Assembly (NCBI GenBank): GCA_013400975.1
Contig: WBMZ01010857.1
Location: forward strand, 1 to 64,000
Length of the DNA stretch: 64,000 nt
Source of the DNA: Atrichornis clamosus
Taxonomy: Eukaryota; Chordata; Aves; Passeriformes; Menuridae
Direction of reading: 5' to 3'
Shown here: piece by piece, positions 28,789-41,600 of the stretch
How the letters are laid out: each line of letters begins with the position of its first letter
Numbering within the stretch: position 1 is the first letter of the stretch
Notes under the pieces: model-generated
Seen by the model: the letters and a program-made list of their open reading frames with translations, nothing else
What the model was told of the DNA's origin: nothing
Database searches by the model: none
Position numbers and translations under genes: made by a program

Positions 28789-30470
28789 AGCAAAAATTTT
28801 GGTTTACTTTTTTTCCCTGTGTTTGTCAATCAAATTAAAGAGATGACTTAAAAATTGGTGCAAATAAATGGCATCCAAATTCCCTGTGTGCATTTTGTAA
28901 TTATACCCAGCTGTGATTACAGTCCCACAGAAGATACTTTTGCAATTTCATTTCTTTCTATACACTTCACTGGTGATTCACCCCCTAGAAAGGATTCACC
29001 CCTTTTAGGAGAGAGAGAATTCACTGGTTTCATGGTCTTTTATTTCTGCAAGTAGAAATGGGTGAATTCACTTGGAATAAATATGAATAATAAATATGAA
29101 TCAAGCCAAAACATTGCACAGGATTAAATTAATTCCAATTCTGACCTTTCTGAGACTGAAAGAGAGAGAAGAAACATCCTCTTTTTTTCCCCTTTTCTAT
29201 CTTTTGACAGATGCCCCTACAATTTGCAAGCACCTAAATATCCCAGCAGGGACTAAAGCTTTTAAAGATGCAGCAAAACTGAAAACTCACAGTGGTGCAG
29301 CCACTGTTCAGGTACATACAAGGAGTGTGGTTCCACCTGTGCAGGACAGAGAAAAAGTGCAAGGCAGGGAGGTTCTGCTTGTTTGTCAGGGTCACAGTGT
29401 GTTCTGTGGGAAACATCTCCCACCAAGGAGGAGTGCTGGCCCCAGGTTTTTTTCCCTTCTGAAGAGGGGATGGCACTGGGCTGCTCCCACAATCTGCCTG
29501 AGGGAGGAGGGTACCAGAGATGCCTGTCATGTTTGCCCTGCAGCCACTTCCCCTTCCATGCCGGCTGGAAAAACCAAAGACAGGCATCTTTTATAGAAAA
29601 ATCCACACATGACAAACAGCCGTTGATTTATAAACCTTTGGGGGTGTTACGCTGTTTCGCCCTGTGAAGGGCTTGGTCAAAGAGTTAAAATGTGGTTAAA
29701 AGCAGTGTCCCAGGGAACACATGTTCACAGTCAGGTGCAGGTTTTATTGGGGTTTTTTGTATTGTACATGGCTGTTTTCAGGGCTCCCTCCTCACTCACC
29801 TCCTGGGTGGCCTCATGACCTCAGGTATCATCCCATCCAAACCTGGCACAGATGGGCCTGAAACAAAATTTTTTAAAAAGTGGGGTGACACAAATGGATT
29901 TACCAGATTTTAAGAGTCGGGGTGAGAAAAGGCTGCAGTTTTTCCTTGGGACTGAGCTTTGTCCATCCTCTCATGATCCACCCCTCACCGTGAAAATGTC
30001 AAGTTGGTGAAGTTTGGTGTAAACCTCTTTATAAAGACCAAAGTATCTCAAAGTACTTGAGACAGAGATGTGAGTATGGAGCTCACCACACTCCAGACTT
30101 CTCCACTCATGAGAAGTTTTCAGTTTATTTCTTTTTTCTGATGACATTCCCAAAATGGAGCATGCTCCACCGGAAGATATTCGCACTGGCTGGCTGCAAG
30201 CCTGGGGCTACCTGGCCAATAGCTGTCTGTATGAAGGAGTTGTGCATCTAGAAACATGACTTTTTGTACCAGCATCCCAGCAGAACATCTGTGAGACTTG
30301 CTGCAGTTAAGTCTTTCAGCTGTTCTGTTTCTGAGTGTGGCAGCTCAGTCTGAGTGGTCTTTCAAACTGCTGGCTCTAGACCAGCTAGCCTGGAAGACCC
30401 TGGATGGCTCAAAGCTCCCAATGCCATGAAGCCTAAAACTTTTATGGTCCCAAAAGTTTTCTGAGGGGTA

Positions 30471-30525
30471 CAAAACAAAAAACAAAAACCCAAAACAAAA
30501 CAAAAAACAAACAAACAAAAAAAAA
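30471..30525. repeat. A/C-rich simple repeat (CAAAA/CAAA)n
   Basis: A 55-base run of only A and C apart from its edges, made of CAAAA, CAAAAA and CAAA units ending in nine A. It may be a decayed retroposon tail, but no element body is recognisable beside it. Confidence 0.8.
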
Positions 30526-33500
30526 GAGGTTTAGTTTTGCATGCCTTTAGAGAGCTTGAACTGTCTTGTAATGGAAAGTTACTATAGTCTAAGTTTGGAG
30601 AACAGATCATTTGAAATTATTAAATGGAACCTAGTGAACATCAGGAGAAAGAGACAAGTAAGATACCATAACACTGATGAAGACACACGGACCTTCTGAA
30701 TGATGCCTCTGTTCTTCCACTGCATCCCCAGTAGCCTCATGATTCTGGTGTTTACACTGACTTTAGAGAAGGAGGAGTACCTCAACTAGGTATCTAGTTG
30801 TTGCTACCTTGTGGGGTAAAAAATGTTTTCTGGAAGAAAATGAATCTGCTTTACCTCTTTGGTAATGAGACATTCCTCCTAGATGGTAACTCAAACGTTG
30901 ATGTCATATTGTGTCTGATTGAAGACTGAGACTGGCTAGTGAGCTGGAGTAACAGTGAAGAATTTTTCCAAACTTTGCAGTGGAGTCTAAAAAATTCCAT
31001 CACACTGCCCTTTGAGATAAGTTATTTCCCAGATCATCCTGAGAAAACACTCAGGATGTGATACATACTGAGGTCATAATACTGGACCTGCTGACCTGAT
31101 GAAATGAAGATTTAAAGATACAAGTGTAAAATAATTTGTGCAATTAAGGCTTTTTTTGCTCTTGATGTTTCCACTGCCCAGTATCTCAGTCTTCAGGGAC
31201 TGCAGCATGAGTGTGTGAAAGATGGCAAAAAGTTCGCATTTTTAAGTTGCTGTTTTTAAGTTTTTAAGTTCCACCACACTGAGTGCTGCAGAGTCCAAGT
31301 GCACAGATAGATGTTGCAATTTTGGATTGTCTTTTAAATCTCTCTGGCGATTTTTCCATTCTGAGGCAAAGGGAGAATGATGCATTTTCTGAAAGAATCC
31401 ATTTGTATTGAACACCGGGCTTATGTGATTCTTGTCGGACCACAGGATTTGTTCCAAAGAGCTATAGTACTGTGTAACAGCAGTGTAGTTCCACCAGAGT
31501 TAAAGATCCCCCAAGTTTGCAGAGCTGACTCTTGCATTACTCAGGTCTGAAGTGACCTCCTTGATTTAGGCACAGGAGGTGATTGTAACCTCAAGTCACA
31601 GTTCACGTTTCCAGCCATACTTACATCTTAGAAAGAACATCACAGAAGTGATATCCTGATTTTGAAAGAAAAGCCAGGGTATTACTTGTAACTACCAGCT
31701 GGCCACCAGTGCAGTTTATAAGAAACTCAGCGAGTTACTGAAGTGGATTCTTTATCTTGGTGACCTTCCAAGGCAATCAGAGCCTTCTTGGAAGACCTTG
31801 AATCAGAAATGTTTGGATATAAGAAAAATAGCACTGTGCAGCACACACTTCTGATCTCTCAGGGTTCACAGATTTGGAAGGCGCTGTACCATATATAACT
31901 GTAGAAGACAGCACTGAGATACTGTAGCTGCTGCATCAAGGTCATGGTGTTCTGGGATCCAATTAAAATTATGCAAGATAGGCAATTTAGGAAAGAATTC
32001 ACATAGATCTCAGGAAGGGAAAAAAATCATGTGCATTATGAGCTCAGTTACTTTGTAAAATTAGTTTTCCGCTATCTCATGATCTTGTAATAAGAGCACA
32101 AAGTATTTTAAACATTTGATTTACTTATTGATCAGAACTCTTGAGACCTTATGTTCTAAATCAAAATTAAAGGTTTGACTTCCATTTAAGAGCAAAGTTG
32201 TGAGCTTGCCTTCGAGTATACACTTGTTACAATGGGTTGTAGATTCAGTGAATGGGCAACAGTGATACCTGAAACAGGTACATCTGGCTCTCAGAACCCT
32301 ACCTCCTCCCCTTGGGAGCATGTGAGTGGAAGGTGGTAATGCCACAGGTTCTGTAATCCAGAGTGTTGGTCCTCACTTCATCCAGCAGAACTATTGTGTT
32401 TTTTCAGACCACTGCACTGTCTTTAATTCCCAGAACGTCTACAACAATAAGGAAGAACAATACTGCAAGTGAGGAGAACTGACATATGATGGAAAGCTGG
32501 ATATTTTGGATGGGGGTGTAACAGGCCTATTCCTGTCCTAATTCTCTCCTAATGCTTTTCTCCTCAAGGACAATGAAAAAAGATTTAGCTGTCTACTGTA
32601 TTTTAAGAACTGCTTGTATTGCTATGCTCTGTAAAACCAGAAACTACTGCTGAAAAAGGAGATGGGATTTCATGGATGTTTTCAGCAGGTATTGCTCAAT
32701 TCAAGGCCTGTGTTAGATTATTCCAAAGTCAGGGCCCTGTTTTGCTGGTTGAAATGCAAACACTAAGTGAAAATGGTAAAGAAGAGCTCACAATCCAAAT
32801 ATGAACTTCAATTCCGTGATAACCAGCTGATGAGTGGTTTGCAAATACTGTGTTAGTACGAACGTTTTGGTGTTGTTTTACCTTTCCCTTTCCTTTATAT
32901 TTAAAAACTGCCTGAGGAAGAATTAGCCAGCCAAGAAAGACAAAAAAGGAAGAGGGTATACAAAAGCAAAGGGCAAAGGAGAAGCAGGAATGGAGCAAGG
33001 TGGGGAGGATGAGGAGTTCAAAGTCAGTGTAAGGTTGTAAATATCATCCATCAGCAGACATTGAAAAAAAACTAGAAATGGATGGTTGCTGAAGACTGGA
33101 TGGTTCTTTGCTCAGATGCAGGTCTCTCTGTTGAGAAAGTCTCCTAGGTACACTCATGCTGCTCTGCCTTACACTGAAAAACTTCTGGAAGGGAAGGTCC
33201 AGGAAATGGGCCCTGATCTCCTGCAGGTTGCCATGACATGGATGGCCGGGTTTGGTGGAAGCCAGTGTATCTCCCAGGCAGGCAGTGGAACTGCAGCAGC
33301 CGTGGATTGCCTGAAGGTCAGCTCTGAAGCTTTGCAGGATGGACTGTGCCGGCAGGTTTTCCTGCAGAAGTGGCGACAGGGGCAGGTCATCCGTTTCTAG
33401 CTGTAGTCAAGGGGCTCTTCTTCAGTGTCACCTTGTGATTGGTTAGGAAGGAGATACTGTCACAAGCATTTTTTTGTCACAACGTAAAAGACAAATGCCA

Positions 33501-35199
33501 TTTTTGAGTCCCACATGCAGGTGAAGGGGCAGAAAGCCCAACTCTATCCAAAGGGAGGCACTGTGGTCTTGTGGGCACGGTTGGTCACAAGGTGCAGGGA
33601 GCACACAGGACGTGTTCCAAAGGTTGGGAAGATGTCTAAGTAAGCCCACGTCCTCACTTACTGATCAGTGCTTGACTGTGGTGAGGGCAGAAATAAGGCA
33701 AAGGACTAGCAAAACCAAGGCTGTCCAAGGACTACCCTCAGTAAACAACAGGCAGAAACTGTCCTTGAGAATGCTTTTATCTCCAGAGCTTGCAGAGAGT
33801 CAGTGGGATAGAAGAAGAAGGGTGTAAATAGACCCTGTTTGGTTTCATACTCTCTTCACTGTCTTTATTCTTTGTTTTCTGATGATAAAGGAGTTTTATG
33901 TAGATACCGTAGCAAAGGAATTGATGAGTCATAAGTTTTACTACTTTGTTTCCCTTGGCTCTTTTTATTTTTACCTGATGGTTGCATCTCCTTCCTTTCC
34001 GCCTCGCGCCCCTCATCTGCTGGCACAGCAGGATGTGCTGTGCCTTTAAGAAGTGTTTTGTCAGAAGAGTTAATATCTGAGCTTTGGCATGTGTCAAGGC
34101 ATGCCCCAAGTTTTGTGGTCTGGTTTATGAAAACCTAAAATTCATTTGTCTAGGGAGGTTTTTAACTCCTTTCTGCCATAGAGATACTTTACCTTTTTCT
34201 TCTTTGCTCGCAGAGTGTACACCACTCAGCATCACCGTAGGGAGTTCTGCTCTCTTCTCCAGAAGAGACAGGGAGATAAAGTAAAGTAGTGGGCTTTTTT
34301 TTTTCCCCAATTAAATTTTTTATTTATTGAGTTGTTTTGTTACATGGCAAAGCTCTGATGAATAAAGCTGAGATGGCAAAATCTCTTACTGTTTATATCC
34401 TCCCACTGACACCAATAATGCTGCAGTGGTCACCTGCCATTGCAGTAGCAGAGTGGTGTAGCCTAAAACGTCTTGACCCAAAGCAATCACAGCTTTATTA
34501 TGGATTTCATATATTATGAATTTCTTAATGTTCTCCATCATGAACATTGCTTTTTGCTTCTTTTTCCTTCTCATCATAGTCAAAAAGAAACTGTTAAGGA
34601 GACAATACAATTATTGTAAAAATTAACAAATTAACATAGCATTAGGTAAATAAAATGTAGGGTGTTTTTCTTTTTTTCTTCTTTTTTTTTTAAAGCAAAT
34701 CTCATTCTTTTGAAACCAAGTGTACGCTTGGGGAGGACTGCCTGGATTTTTTAAAAGTGTTTTCTAGGGACAGCAATATAGTCTTTAAGCCACAGATCCC
34801 AGTGAGAATGTTGCAGACATCACTGACATATCAGGAGGTAACTAGGAAGTTATCCTTGTGATTTTTAAAGCTGTGTTTGCTACAAGGTCCTGGATCTATA
34901 TGTTAATGTGGTTTTCAAGTAACAGCATAAATCCTCTTCAACTCCCAGCCTATATTCATCTACCTATATATTGTTTTAGGCCTTGAGATAGCAACTAAAT
35001 CCGTGTGAGCAGAACTTCCCCTACGTTTCCAGCACTGTAGCAACTCCAGGACTTGCTGTGCAGTCATCCACAGGATGTGGGCCCCACAGATCAAAGAATG
35101 GTTTCTAGTAGAGATGGGCCTGTTTTTACAAGGAGAGATGTTGGAGGGGAAGGGAGGGAGTAAGAGCTAGGGCTGGCTGTGCCTTCCACACTGAGGTCG

Positions 35200-35305
35200 T
35201 TGTGTGGCTCTGATTAAGCCACTTAACCTTTGAGTTGCAGGTTTCATGTGAGCAAAATAGTAGTATTAGCACCATGTATGGCATGCTGGGTTTAAATGAA
35301 TTAAC
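35200..35305 (+). repeat. Ancient SINE relic resembling MIR
   Basis: In order: TGTGTGGCTCTGATTAAGCC, ACTTAACCTTTGAGTTGCAG, GTTTCATGTGAGCAAAATAG, then TAGTATTAGCACC and GGGTTTAAATGAATTAACC. This follows the MIR 3' half (tgtgtgacc ... cacttaacctct ... gtttcctcatctgtaaaat ... aatagtacc ... ggattaaatgagttaa) over about 100 bases. It is the best such match in the window. Judged by eye, not by alignment. Confidence 0.5.
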
Positions 35306-38300
35306 CTAGCAGTTCTTCACAGTTTCAGCTCTGTGATTGTGCTGAGTGTAGTTGTTGTACTTAAGAAGCTTGTAGTGCTCATTATTGAGCCTATGAGAGG
35401 GCTCCTGCCAATCCCCAGTCCTCCCCTCCCTCCCAGTTAGTCTGGCAGTGCTCTTACCCCTCTCCATGGCCAGTGGTGAGCAATCTGTGCTGCTGAGCTG
35501 CTCTGGAAGCAGTGCTGTATTGTGACAAGTCCTCACCAGGGGCTGTAGAAGCACAGCCACAGCACAAGCCTTGACGAGGAGCTCTGTCTCCTGCATTGCC
35601 CTCTTGCCACTTGGGCCCCAGTAATCCCCAGCTGCCCACAGCCTGCAGCACCCGCTCATTTCTCTGCTGGAACAGGAGACAGAGGTCTAGATCTCTTGAC
35701 ATCTATGCCACCTGCTCCTGGGGTGGTCTGGGCAAGTCACACGACCTTTCTCTTCTTCTCTATTGATGCTGAAGTGCAGACCGTGTCTTCTCCGTTCATA
35801 CCCAGGAACTGCTCAAGCCGAGTTAAGGAATGCCGTGAAGTTAGGGGTGTCCGTGGACACACAGCACAGTGTAAATGTGAAGTATTACTCTGCAATTGTG
35901 GGTGATGGTAGCCCTTGTTGAAAATTATTTATTTTATCATAAATCAACATTTGATCAGGTGTAATCATAGGAAGGAGAAAGGAGTGTAGGGAAAGCCTGT
36001 CCTCTGTTACCTCAATCACAAATTTTTCAGGAGATTGGAATGCTGGCTCACCCGGGTGTTTGGTACGTGCATTGACTCTGAGTCTAGTACTGGATACTGA
36101 GATTGATGTCAGTCTATAAAAATAGACGGACTTGTACAGGTGTAATATTTCACTATATAGATGTAAAGAGATCCTTTATTTTTCTCTTCTCTTGCGATTT
36201 GGCATTTTATGAGGGAGCAAAGAACTGCTTTTTGCAGCATTGTCTGACATATCTAGGGTTGCCAGAGCAGCTCCTTGGGTTTAGTCAATTAGCTGGTTGA
36301 GGATTTTAGGGAATAAAAGAAGATGAAACATTATTATGTAGATACTGGCATCGTCAGTGTAACGGCAGTTACAGTTTGTAACGTCTCCGGTGCTACTGAG
36401 GGATCAAAGAGTTAAAAAATCCAAGGGTTTAATCCAGTACAATAACATTTTGCAAGGTCTTTCAAATTCACAGAAAGTGAGAAGCAGAAAAGCAACTGAG
36501 CTAGGTGGAAAATTAAATTAGAGGGAATTATACTTGTTTATCTAACTAGTTGTTTCACTTACCGGGACAGACACACATTTTATCTGAGCCCTCAGCAGAA
36601 GCTCAGACCTAATTGTGCTCCCCTGCTCTCCCCAGCCATATTGTCCACAGCAATTCAGTGCTCTTCATCCCATTTGGACAAAGCCGTGTTCTGCTGGAGC
36701 TCTGTTTGCTTCCTCATTTTTATGCTGTCAAAGCCATCTCATTCCTTAGAATAGAGCCTTATATTGTTGTGTTCATTTTCCTTTTGCTGCTGTGTACGTA
36801 ACGGATTGTTGTTGGTTTGTTTGAAGGATTTAAACATCTGGAAGAGACTGGGGATAGCAATGTCTTTGTCCATAGGTTAGATGTGGAATTGCAGGTCCCT
36901 TCCAAAGTGAAATGTTATGTGCCATCTACTGTGATGCTTGTTTGTATACTTGAGGATTTTGGTGTGGGAAGGGCAATCAATATAACACTAATACAAGCAG
37001 CTGGATAAAGCCGCTATGGCTAAAACTAGATTTATTTCTCTAGGTAGTTCTGCAATGAGTTTCCACAGAGGTAACACCAAATTCAAATTTTGTAAGTAAA
37101 TATTTATATGCAATAATCTTATCTGACTTCCGAAGAATAGTGAGAGGAATTGTTCTTTACTAAAATATGTCAGTAAATGATGCACATAGGGCAGAGCTCT
37201 GTGTGATAAATTCAGTTCTCCAGTAATGTAAGCTTTGCCATATAATTTGAACATCAACAAATCCAATTATAGCCTGAGTCTAGACAACAGGCTATCAGAA
37301 GTGAAAAGAATAAGCAGAAAGTAGGAAGAAAAAAAAAAAAAGGAAAGGATACGTTCTTCTATTGCAGCCCCTTTGCAGTGAGTGGGAGATTACTCTTCAA
37401 GGAGCCTTTGTGGCTTTTACCAGACTTTGCAGATGAATGCTGTAGCAACAGAAGAGCAGTTCTTATGCTCTGGCTCAGCGTGTTGCAAACAATTATTTTC
37501 TGAGAAAACTCATCACTGTTTCATTATATTACTTCCCAGCAGATGAGCCAGGCACTCCAGAATTTAAAACAGAACTGCAAGTGACAGCGAGCTAAGCATG
37601 GGCTGGAGTCCTGTAGCAGCATATCCTTCAGCTCCCCTGCTGCAGTCTGAGAGAGAAAGAAGTTTTTCCTTTGAAGATAAAACACCCGGGGCTTTTGTAG
37701 AAACTAAGTACACCACAAGTTGTGCAGCTGTTATCTCAACTTAAAACCAATAAAAGGCAGAGAAAGACAAAACATCTGTCTCTTCTGTGCACCACCAAAA
37801 ACTCCTCAAAATGCTAAACCCCAGACCAGCAATCTTTATTCTGCAGTTGTGTTGCTCGTGAATCCTTTGTGTGAGGTTCTAAGCTGGAGCAGCCTCTGAG
37901 GGTGTGGATGTGGATGTCTGAGCGAGAGCGCCTGTGTGGAGTGTCGTAATGTGGCAGGGCACGTAAAGTTATGAAACTTTCCAATAAAGTCCCAGTGCGT
38001 CAGTATTGGTTGCCTGGGTTTGTTTTGTTTTTTCTTTTCCTGTCCGTTGCCCTCCAGTTTCATTTCCATTTATGAGTGCAGAGAGAGAGGGGAGAGGTTG
38101 GGGAATGCTGGGAGACACCCCCGAGCTGCTGGAGGAGTCGAGCAGTTCCCATGACAGGTGGAGCACTGCAGTGCTGAACAAGATTCCCGGGACGTGGTGC
38201 CTGGGGACACGGGGAGGAGAAGCCCTCACACTTGGGGCAGCTGCAGTTACAAGGGGCCCCTTCAACGTGCTGTAGCAGCAGCCAGAGATTTGACTGGTAT

Positions 38301-38445
38301 TTTTTGAAAGGAGTGGAGAAATTATTAACCACAGTTGATGACATCAGAGTTGATCTGATTAAAGGTTTGTTTTCTTGCTGGCAGAGGTGTGCTCCGTAGA
38401 GACTGGTTCTCTCTTCTTTTTTTTTTAAGTTTCTTTTTTGAACAG

Positions 38446-38558
38446 CAAACGGAGGGAACTGCTCGCATTGCTGCTGCTGCCGCTGCTCCAGCTGCGTGTG
38501 TGTGTGTGTAAACAGGATGGTGTATCTGTAGCTGCCACGCGCAAACACACATTTGACC
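38446..38558 (+). other. PRR5: PRR5 5'UTR portion of exon 2
   Basis: The inferred acceptor is a long pyrimidine tract (about 38407-38440) ending TTGAACAG at 38445. The UTR carries a CTG-rich run near 38470-38487 and a (TG)n run at 38496-38509, so its length may vary between individuals. An in-frame TAG at 38529-38531 closes the reading frame upstream of the start codon, showing that translation does not begin further 5'. If no splicing occurs at 38445, this exon would itself be an alternative first exon with a local promoter. Confidence 0.5.
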
Positions 38559-38689
38559 ATGAGGACTCTTCGCAGGTTGAAGTTCATGAGTTCGCCCAGC
38601 CTCAGTGATCTGGGCAAGAGAGAGCAGGCAGCCTTGGATGAGCGGGGGACCCAGCAGCGCCGGGCCTGCTCCAACGCTACCTGGAACAG
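38559..38689 (+). CDS. PRR5: PRR5 coding exon 1 (residues 1-43, start of 44)
   Basis: Starts at ATG 38559 and ends ...TGGAACAG|GTAAGG with the donor at 38690. It encodes the basic leader (MRTLRRLKF), the SSPSLSDLGK segment shared by the PRR5 family, and a polar stretch (DERGTQQRRACSNATWN). The exon ends two bases into the codon for Ser44. Compared with human, the Ala-rich spot after KRE is replaced by QAALDE here. Confidence 0.95.
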
Positions 38690-41600
38690 GTAAGGTCGCA
38701 CAGTGTGCCCGCTTCTGGCAGCCTCCCCATGCTCCCACACTGGGATTCACGCACAAGTGGCCACTCCATGGGCTGCAGGCTGGGCTGCCTGGCTCCCAGC
38801 TTGGCAGGCTCACGGGCTGTCAGGGTACTCATATCAGAGCTCCCGCTCAGGTAAACACAGGAGCGCTTTTTCCCCCTTGCTCTTAACCTTTCTCTGAAGG
38901 CTGATAGCAAAGAGCTATCCTGCAGATCCTATTCCCTGCAGATGGCTCACCCTTCCTTGTGACAGACAACGATTTGTTTTAGAGGGTGCAGCTACAAATA
39001 TGTCTTTGTGTTTGTCTAAATATTCTCATTCAAGTTTTATTTGGCTCTAGGTTATTTTTAAAAAAATTACATGGGCACAACTATTAAAATACATTCTTTT
39101 TATCTGCATATCTGTGTCTGTTGCTGTTGTTGATATAGTTGTGACAAAGTCTACTCAATTTACTCACATTAATGCGAATAAGTGTGTGCGCATGTGTACG
39201 TACACATGCAAGTACCTGCACTTTGGACAGGGAAAATAAGCCCTGATTGTTTTCTTTATTGTGTTTATACATTTGGATTTTATGGCTGTTTTACAAGAAT
39301 ATCCATACAAACATCTTGTTGTGAATGTGTCAATTAGCTCTGTTATTCAGAAAGCACCTTAATGTTCATTTTGGTGACAATCTTAAAAGGTGAATCTAAG
39401 TCTCTAAATTGTTAGGAATTAAATTCTTTGGTCATTTTTGAAACTGAAATGTCACCTTCTGGATCACAGCTTGGAAAGTGTCATTTGTAGTATTTTATAA
39501 TTGTGTGACAGTACAACTGTAGGAAGAAAAAAATACCGGTAAACTACAAATACATTTGCTAAAGGTATTTCAGTTTTAAGAAAAATAAAATACATAAAAT
39601 ATCACATCTTCTCATCACTCAATTTGTGGTTTCATGTCTGTATTAAGAATTAGTTGTTGAATGCCAGCAGTGCACTAAACTCAGAAACTGTGCTGGTCAC
39701 AGAAGAGACTGAGTTTATGCTCCAATATCATGCTCTTTTTATGACCCCAAGTTGCACCTGAGGTCTGGGTGGATGGTGCTGGTAGTTAAAGCCAGTTGGG
39801 ACTTTATCTGGCCAATAGCCCTAAGGGAAGCAGCAGGGAGTAAGATACCTCTGGATGTGTATCAAGGTGACAGAATAGGGTCCCTAGAGCCTTTTTGTGA
39901 TGGTATGCTGACAGTTTTTGTTGGCAGGGATTAGCTTTTTCAGGTCTTGCATGTGTGGAGAGAGCTGATGGAGGCAGATGTGAATGGAGAGCAGGTCAGG
40001 CACCTGTCTTGTTGGGAGGGGGAGAGTTCCAGGCTTAGGGGCTGCTGATATTCAAACTAGAGGATTTTCCTAATTGAGATGAAGAAAGAGTTTGTTACTT
40101 TTTATTTGGACAGGACAGGTACAGCTCTGACCAGAAGTGGTTGCCAGTCACTGAGTTGGACATCGGCACATTTCATCCAAACAATTATACAACTGTCTCA
40201 TCACCTGTTCCTTGAACAGGTGTCCATGAGCTCTACATTAACTCAGGCCTAACCATGCTTTCCACCCCTGGGTTGCCATTTCCCAGTGCAGGGGTTGCTA
40301 GACTGTCCCTGCTCTTTAGTTGCACGTGCCCCTGAAATGCCTGGGAGTGCTGGCAGGGCTGTTGTGCATCGTGTGCCTGTACTAACAGCTGCCTAGAGCT
40401 ACAGCAGATACTGCAGATATGAGCTGGTCGCACTGCATGGGCAAACGGAAGGCCCTTTATTTCTTATTTAACAGTGCAAGGCTCTCTTCTGAGTGAAAGA
40501 GAGAGTGAGGGTAATCCTTCTTTCAGGTGCAGAAAGACTTGCTGGTTTTAAGAAACTCAGATATTCTACAGGCTGTAAAACTGGGGCTTTATCCTTGGGA
40601 AAGACAGGGCTTAAATGATGTTGAATTAGATGGATTAAGAAGTTATTCACTGTAGCTTCTGCCTATCCACCAGTGTCTGTCCATCTTAGCATATATAGCA
40701 AATCTGGTCTTGAGGGAGTCTGTGTTCATCTCTCCTGGTGACCATAATGTTGGTGGACATCTAAACTTTGACTCACGAGAAATCTTGTCTGAGTTTTTAA
40801 AATCTTGGGCTATGGAATTTCTTTTATTTTTCTGCTGCAAAATGGAAACAACCCAACAGAGGACTAGCATACCATACTAGAGCTTCCAGACGAAAGGATT
40901 GCCTATGTTGTTTCATTCTGTGCAGTATCAATCATAAGAGCTTGCTGATCAAGGAAGTCGAGATGCACCAGCAGAGCTCTTGCCTCTCACCAAGCCTGGC
41001 TGTTCTATATTTAAATGTCTGCTGGTTTCTTGCCTAATGTTAGCAGCTGTGCCTGGGTGTGGCATGTGTGTATCTGCTTTTCAAAGAGGCTTTGAACCAA
41101 GTTCATGAGAACTGAAGTGGGGAGACCTGAAGCACAATCCATGGCAGGTTCGACTTCACACAAACCCGCCAATCCTGTGCTGAAAGGCAGATCTTTGAGG
41201 CTGAACAAGGAGGCTGCCCCAGCCATGCCAGGGACAGAAAGCCGTAGTGCTGCTAGTGGGGTGTTTTGCAGGACTGCGGTTCTGTTACTGCGGGCATTTT
41301 TGGAGGAGGAGCTGCACAGCTGCCCTTCTGAACTTGCCCTGTGTGTGGCCACTGTGGCCCAGGGATATCCCCTCCACCACCTCAGCCCCCTTCACACCAG
41401 TCTCAGCTCAGACTGTTCATACCTGAGGATTGCTTCTGTTTTTTGACAGCAGGGGAGGATAACCTGAAGGAGTCTAATTCAGCACGCTGGGGGAACATAG
41501 CACTGTGGTAGCAAGGAAGGTCTCTTCCTCCCTGATAACTTCCCTTTACCTCTGAACTAAAATGCAGTGAAACTTCTCAGCACTGTTACATCAAAGGGAA

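Larger units (their letters stand above)
1932..38445 (+). other. PRR5: Putative first intron of PRR5 (about 36.5 kb)
   Basis: A long AT-rich stretch from the donor at 1932 to the inferred acceptor at 38445. Every open frame seen on either strand is short, with no recognisable protein family and no run of compatible exons. Recognisable contents are (TG)n and (ATT)n microsatellites, an A/C-rich simple repeat, one minus-strand CR1 fragment and a few ancient SINE-like relics. First introns of this size often hold enhancers, but none can be demonstrated from the sequence alone. Alternative first exons may also lie within it. Confidence 0.45.

Noticed and set aside
29096..29667. A 166-codon + strand open frame with overlapping 117-codon minus frames
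   Set aside because: Overlapping frames on both strands, no family resemblance, no conserved splice sites; most likely chance open sequence in the first intron.
38060..38740. A 226-codon minus-strand open frame overlapping the PRR5 start exon
   Set aside because: It is antisense to a confirmed coding exon, contains low-complexity His/Thr and Gln runs from the TG and CTG repeats, and resembles no protein family.
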